Shown here one piece after another: positions 60,844 to 64,000 of a DNA stretch of 64,000 bases. This stretch comes from Microbacterium marinum. Lineage in GTDB: Bacteria; Actinomycetota; Actinomycetes; Actinomycetales; Microbacteriaceae. The notes under the pieces are model-generated. The model searched no databases, was not told the origin of the DNA, and saw only the letters and a list, made by a program, of their open reading frames with translations. The translations under genes and the position numbers were made by a program. Numbering within the stretch: the stretch's first letter is position 1; each line of letters begins with the position of its first letter. The stretch covers positions 558,001 through 622,000 of the forward strand of contig NZ_JACHMD010000001.1 in assembly GCF_014204835.1 (NCBI RefSeq), read 5' to 3'.

Positions 60844-62876
60844 CGCAGGAACGCGGCGGCGACGCCGGAGTCGACCGGGATGTGCAGGCCGGTCGTGCGC
60901 GAGAGCTCGGGACCGGTGAGGACGTACACCGCGTCGGCGACGTTCTCGGGGACGACCTCGCGCTTGAGGATCGTGCGGTTCGCGTAGAACTGGCCGAGGT
61001 CCTCTTCCTTGACGCCATAGGTCGCGGCGCGGTTGGCGCCCCATCCGGCGGCGAAGATGCCCGAGCCGCGGACGACGCCGTCGGGGTTGATGCCGTTGAC
61101 GCGCACGCCGTGCTCGCCGAGCTCGACCGCCAGCAGGCGCACCTGGTGGGCCTGGTCGGCCTTCGTCGCCGAGTAGGCGATGTTGTTGGGGCCTGCGAAC
61201 ACGGAGTTCTTCGATGAGATGTAGATGACGTCGCCGCCCATGCCCTGCTCGATGAGCGCCTTCGCGGCCGCCTTCGCGACGAGGAACGAGCCCTTCGCCA
61301 TGACGTCGTGCTGCAGGTCCCAGTCCTTTTCGGTGGTCTCCAGCAGCGGCTTCGACAGCGACAGTCCGGCGTTGTTCACGACGAGGTCGATGCCGCCGAA
61401 AGCGAGGATGGTCGCGTCGATCGCGGCCTGCACGCCCGCGGCATCCGCCACGTTCGCGGCGACGCCGATCGCGACGTCCGTGCCACCGAGCTCGGCGGCC
61501 GCGGCCTGCGCCTTCTCGAGGTCGAGGTCGGCGACGACGACGCAGGCGCCCTCGGCAGCGAGGCGCACCGCGATGGCTTTGCCGATGCCGGATGCCGCGC
61601 CGGTCACGAAAGCGATGCGGCCCTGGTGGGTCTTGGGCTTCGGCATCCGCTGCAGCTTCGCCTCTTCGAGGGCCCAGTACTCGATGCGGAACTTCTCGGC
61701 GTCGGAGATGGGCGAGTACGTCGAGAGGGCTTCGGCGCCGCGCATGACGTTGATCGCGTTGACGTAGAACTCGCCGGCCACGCGGGCGGTCTGCTTGTTC
61801 GCGCCGTAGCTGAACATGCCGACGCCCGGGACGAGGACGATGAGCGGGTCGGCGCCGCGGATGGCGGGCGAGTCGGCCGCTGCGTGCGCGTCGTAGTAGG
61901 CCTGGTAATCGGCGCGGTACGTCTCGTGCAGCTCCTTCAGGCGTGCGATCGACTCCTCGACCGACGCGGTCGCCGGCACATCGAGGATGAGCGGCTTGAC
62001 CTTGGTGCGCAGGAAGTGGTCGGGGCAGCTCGTGCCGAGCTCGGCGAGGGCGGGTGCCTTCTCGGATGCCAGGAAGTCGAGCACCACGTCGCTGTCGGTG
62101 TAGTGCCCGACCATCGGCTTGTCCGTCGACGCGAGCCCGCGGATGGTGGCGCCGAGGGCGGCGGCCTTCGCGCGGCGCTCGGCCTCGGGGAGCGCCTCGA
62201 ATCCGGCGCGGACGCCGCCGAAGGGGTCGGCCGTGCCGTGCTCGGCGATGTAGGCGGCGGCGGTCTCGATGATCCAGAGGCTGTTGGCCTCGGACTCCTC
62301 CGATGTGTCGCCCCACGCGGTGATGCCGTGGCCGCCGAGGATCGTGCCGATCGCCTGCGGGTTCTTCGCCTTGATCTCGGCGATGTCGAGGCCCAGCTGG
62401 AAACCGGGGCGGCGCCACGGCACCCAGACGACCTTGTCGCCGAAGATCTCCGCCGTCAGCGCCTCGCCGTCGGCGGCGGTCGCGATCGCGATGCCGGCGT
62501 CGGGGTGCAGGTGGTCGACGTGTGCGGCATCCACCAGTCCGTGCATGGCGGTGTCGATCGAGGGAGCCGCGCCTCCCTTGCCGTGCAGGCAGTAGTCGAA
62601 CGCGGCGACCATCTCGTCTTCGCGGTCGATGCCCGGGTAGACGTCGACGAGCGCGCGCATGCGGTCGAGGCGGAGGACGGCGAGCCCCTCGGGCTTCAGG
62701 GTGCCAAGGTCGCCGCCGGATCCCTTGACCCACAGCAGCTCGACGGGCTCACCGGTCACCGGGTCGGTGTCGGTGCCCTTCGCGGACGTGTTGCCGCCGG
62801 CGTAGTTGGTGTTCTTCGGGTCGGCGCCCAGGCGGTTGCTGCGTGCGATGAGCTCGGCGGCAGTCGGGTTGGTCAT
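60840..62876 (-). CDS. Bifunctional rhamnulose-1-phosphate aldolase / short-chain dehydrogenase
   Basis: 678 residues, RhaD/RhaEW type. The N-terminal class II aldolase half (to about residue 400) has GNTSAKG, HPDAGIAIA and ILGGHGITAWG with the zinc histidines; the C-terminal SDR half has FVTGAASGIGKAIAVRLAAEG, NNAGLSLSKP and the catalytic YSATKADQAH. It splits rhamnulose-1-phosphate into DHAP and L-lactaldehyde, then converts the aldehyde, most likely to L-lactate. ATG 62876. It is followed by rhaB and preceded by rhaI. Confidence 0.93.
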   Translation of the reverse strand: MTNPTAAELIARSNRLGADPKNTNYAGGNTSAKGTDTDPVTGEPVELLWVKGSGGDLGTLKPEGLAVLRLDRMRALVDVYPGIDREDEMVAAFDYCLHGKGGAAPSIDTAMHGLVDAAHVDHLHPDAGIAIATAADGEALTAEIFGDKVVWVPWRRPGFQLGLDIAEIKAKNPQAIGTILGGHGITAWGDTSEESEANSLWIIETAAAYIAEHGTADPFGGVRAGFEALPEAERRAKAAALGATIRGLASTDKPMVGHYTDSDVVLDFLASEKAPALAELGTSCPDHFLRTKVKPLILDVPATASVEESIARLKELHETYRADYQAYYDAHAAADSPAIRGADPLIVLVPGVGMFSYGANKQTARVAGEFYVNAINVMRGAEALSTYSPISDAEKFRIEYWALEEAKLQRMPKPKTHQGRIAFVTGAASGIGKAIAVRLAAEGACVVVADLDLEKAQAAAAELGGTDVAIGVAANVADAAGVQAAIDATILAFGGIDLVVNNAGLSLSKPLLETTEKDWDLQHDVMAKGSFLVAKAAAKALIEQGMGGDVIYISSKNSVFAGPNNIAYSATKADQAHQVRLLAVELGEHGVRVNGINPDGVVRGSGIFAAGWGANRAATYGVKEEDLGQFYANRTILKREVVPENVADAVYVLTGPELSRTTGLHIPVDSGVAAAFLR

Positions 62877-62919
62877 GTTGATGGTCTCCAGAGTCGAAAG
62901 GGTCGGCGACGGGCGGCGC

Positions 62920-64000
62920 TCAGGCGCCCCAGCCGGCCTGCGTGCCGCCGACGCGGTCTGCGGCGATCTGCTGCTGGTAGCCGGATGCCGCGTATGCGGC
63001 CATCGGGTCGGCGGGCAGACCGCGCGACACGCGCCACTCGGCGAGGGCCGGTCGCACGTCGGTGTAGAAGGCGTCCATCAGCACGGCGTTCGCGCCGAGG
63101 ACGTCGTTCGCCTGCTGTGCGGCGTCGAGGGCGGCGCGGTCGACGAGGAGCGCGCGCGCCGTCATCTCCTGCACGTTCAGCACCGACCGGATCTGGCCGG
63201 GAACCTTGTCCTCGATGTTGTGGCACTGGTCGAGCATGAAGGCGACGTCGGGGTTGTTCAGCCCACCGCCGCGGACGACCTCGAAGAGGATGCGGAACAG
63301 CTGGAACGGATCGGCCGCCCCGACGATGAGGTCGTCGTCGGCGTAGAAGCGCGAGTTGAAGTCGAAGGAGCCGAGTTTGCCGAGGCGCAGCAGCTGCATG
63401 ACGATGAACTCGATGTTCGTGCCGGGCGCGTGGTGGCCGGTGTCGAGGCAGACCATCGCCTTGTCGCCGAGGGCGGCGACCTGGGCGTAGGACGTGCCCC
63501 AGTCGGGAACGTCGGTGTGGTAGAACGACGGCTCGAAGAACTTGTACTCCAGCACGAGGCGCTGCGCGTCGCCGAGGCGCGCGTAGATCTGCTGGAGCGA
63601 ATCCTGCAGGCGATCCTGGCGGGCCCGCATGTCGTTCTGGCCCGGGTAGTTCGACCCCTCGGCCAGCCAGATCTTCAGGTCGCGCGATCCGGTCGCGTGC
63701 ATGATGTCGATGCACTCGAAGTGGTGGTCGATCGCCTTGCGGCGGATGCTCTCGTCGTGGTGGGTGAGAGCGCCGAACTTGTAGTCCTCGTCCTGGAACG
63801 TGTTGGAGTTGACGGTGCCGAGCTCGACGCCCAGGTCCTCGGCGTGGGCACGCAGGGTGGCGTAGTCGTCGACCTTGTCCCACGGGATGTGCAGCGCGAC
63901 GCTGGGAGCGAGGGCCGTGTAGCGGTTGACCTGCGCGGCATCCGCGATCTTCTCGAACGGATCGCGCGGTGTGCCGGGCGTCGCGAACACGCGGAAGCGC
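62920..64000 (-). CDS. rhaI: L-rhamnose isomerase, 5' end cut by the window
   Basis: At least 359 residues are visible; the reading frame runs to the last base, so the start lies beyond the window (an internal GTG at 63990 is not the start). It belongs to the Gram-positive/Pseudomonas stutzeri-type TIM-barrel RhaI family: VFATPGTPRDPFEKIADAAQ, the metal ligands in LEYKFFEPSFYHTDVPDWG, CLDTGHHAPGTNIE and SFDFNSRFYADDD. It isomerises L-rhamnose to L-rhamnulose. First gene of the rhamnose operon seen here. Confidence 0.92.
   Translation of the reverse strand, partial: RFRVFATPGTPRDPFEKIADAAQVNRYTALAPSVALHIPWDKVDDYATLRAHAEDLGVELGTVNSNTFQDEDYKFGALTHHDESIRRKAIDHHFECIDIMHATGSRDLKIWLAEGSNYPGQNDMRARQDRLQDSLQQIYARLGDAQRLVLEYKFFEPSFYHTDVPDWGTSYAQVAALGDKAMVCLDTGHHAPGTNIEFIVMQLLRLGKLGSFDFNSRFYADDDLIVGAADPFQLFRILFEVVRGGGLNNPDVAFMLDQCHNIEDKVPGQIRSVLNVQEMTARALLVDRAALDAAQQANDVLGANAVLMDAFYTDVRPALAEWRVSRGLPADPMAAYAASGYQQQIAADRVGGTQAGWGA

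Noticed and set aside
60844..62733. Extension of the rhamnulokinase frame to 62733
   Set aside because: Shadow of the aldolase/dehydrogenase gene in a different frame; the kinase starts at ATG 60843 overlapping the stop by 4 nt.
62920..64000. Truncated RhaI or HU as pseudogenes
   Set aside because: Both are cut only by the window edges; their visible parts are intact.

Overview
The window is a high-GC (roughly 70% by eye), densely coding stretch of an actinobacterial chromosome. The dnaK-grpE-dnaJ-hspR order with HAIR boxes, a bifunctional-type Dcd, NnaR-like HemD/winged-helix fusion, frequent GTG starts and the very common word GGATGCC/GGCATCC all point to Microbacteriaceae, most likely Microbacterium (inference, no database search was run). 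Most genes are chromosomal housekeeping or metabolic genes; no prophage, CRISPR array or intact insertion sequence was seen.

Layout. 1-9 kb: end of an HU gene, a CopD/CtaG membrane fusion, an unknown membrane protein, a Pif1-like helicase, a divergent heme-degradation pair (heme oxygenase / DUF2470 protein) sharing an iron-box-like operator, a lipoprotein of the serine beta-lactamase fold that has lost its catalytic residues, an EamA transporter and a PfkB kinase. 9-16 kb: a nitrite assimilation cluster on the minus strand, nirC then nirB-nirD-cysG-nnaR-cbiX, in which the last five genes overlap by exactly 4 nt each. 16-25 kb: MarR regulator, SLC13 permease, acetyltransferase, gene debris beside a tRNA-Gly(CCC) gene, dcd, a BCCT osmolyte transporter, an F420/NADP-type dehydrogenase and a UMF1-type permease. 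25-30 kb: dnaK-grpE-dnaJ-hspR behind two HAIR boxes. 30-37 kb: two GT4 glycosyltransferases, small membrane proteins, a GlxA-type regulator, and clpB behind its own HAIR box. 36.8-42.8 kb: a UbiA prenyltransferase facing a type III PKS / methyltransferase / flavin monooxygenase operon (the srsABC arrangement for phenolic lipids), with an MFS exporter and an ArsR-like regulator beside it. 42.8-54 kb: nitroreductase, Ser/Thr kinase, zinc-ribbon nuclease-like protein, RraA-like protein, an ABC-2 exporter, FMN reductase, a NarL-type two-component system, exonuclease III, pyrE and an SDR. 54-58 kb: mntH and a DtxR/MntR-type regulator, with two perfect palindromes over the mntH promoter, then a TrmH-type methyltransferase and a MATE transporter. 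58-64 kb: a minus-strand L-rhamnose catabolic operon (rhaI, bifunctional aldolase/dehydrogenase, rhaB, lactate-oxidase-like gene) cut by the window end.

How it works together: the main coherent systems are nitrite uptake and reduction plus siroheme synthesis; HspR-controlled protein repair (DnaK system and ClpB); metal homeostasis (iron from heme; Mn import); a small candidate phenolic-lipid or meroterpenoid pathway; and rhamnose breakdown to DHAP and lactate/pyruvate. A strong genome-level signal is leaderless transcription: more than twenty genes carry a TAnnnT-like -10 hexamer exactly 6 or 7 nt before their start codon.
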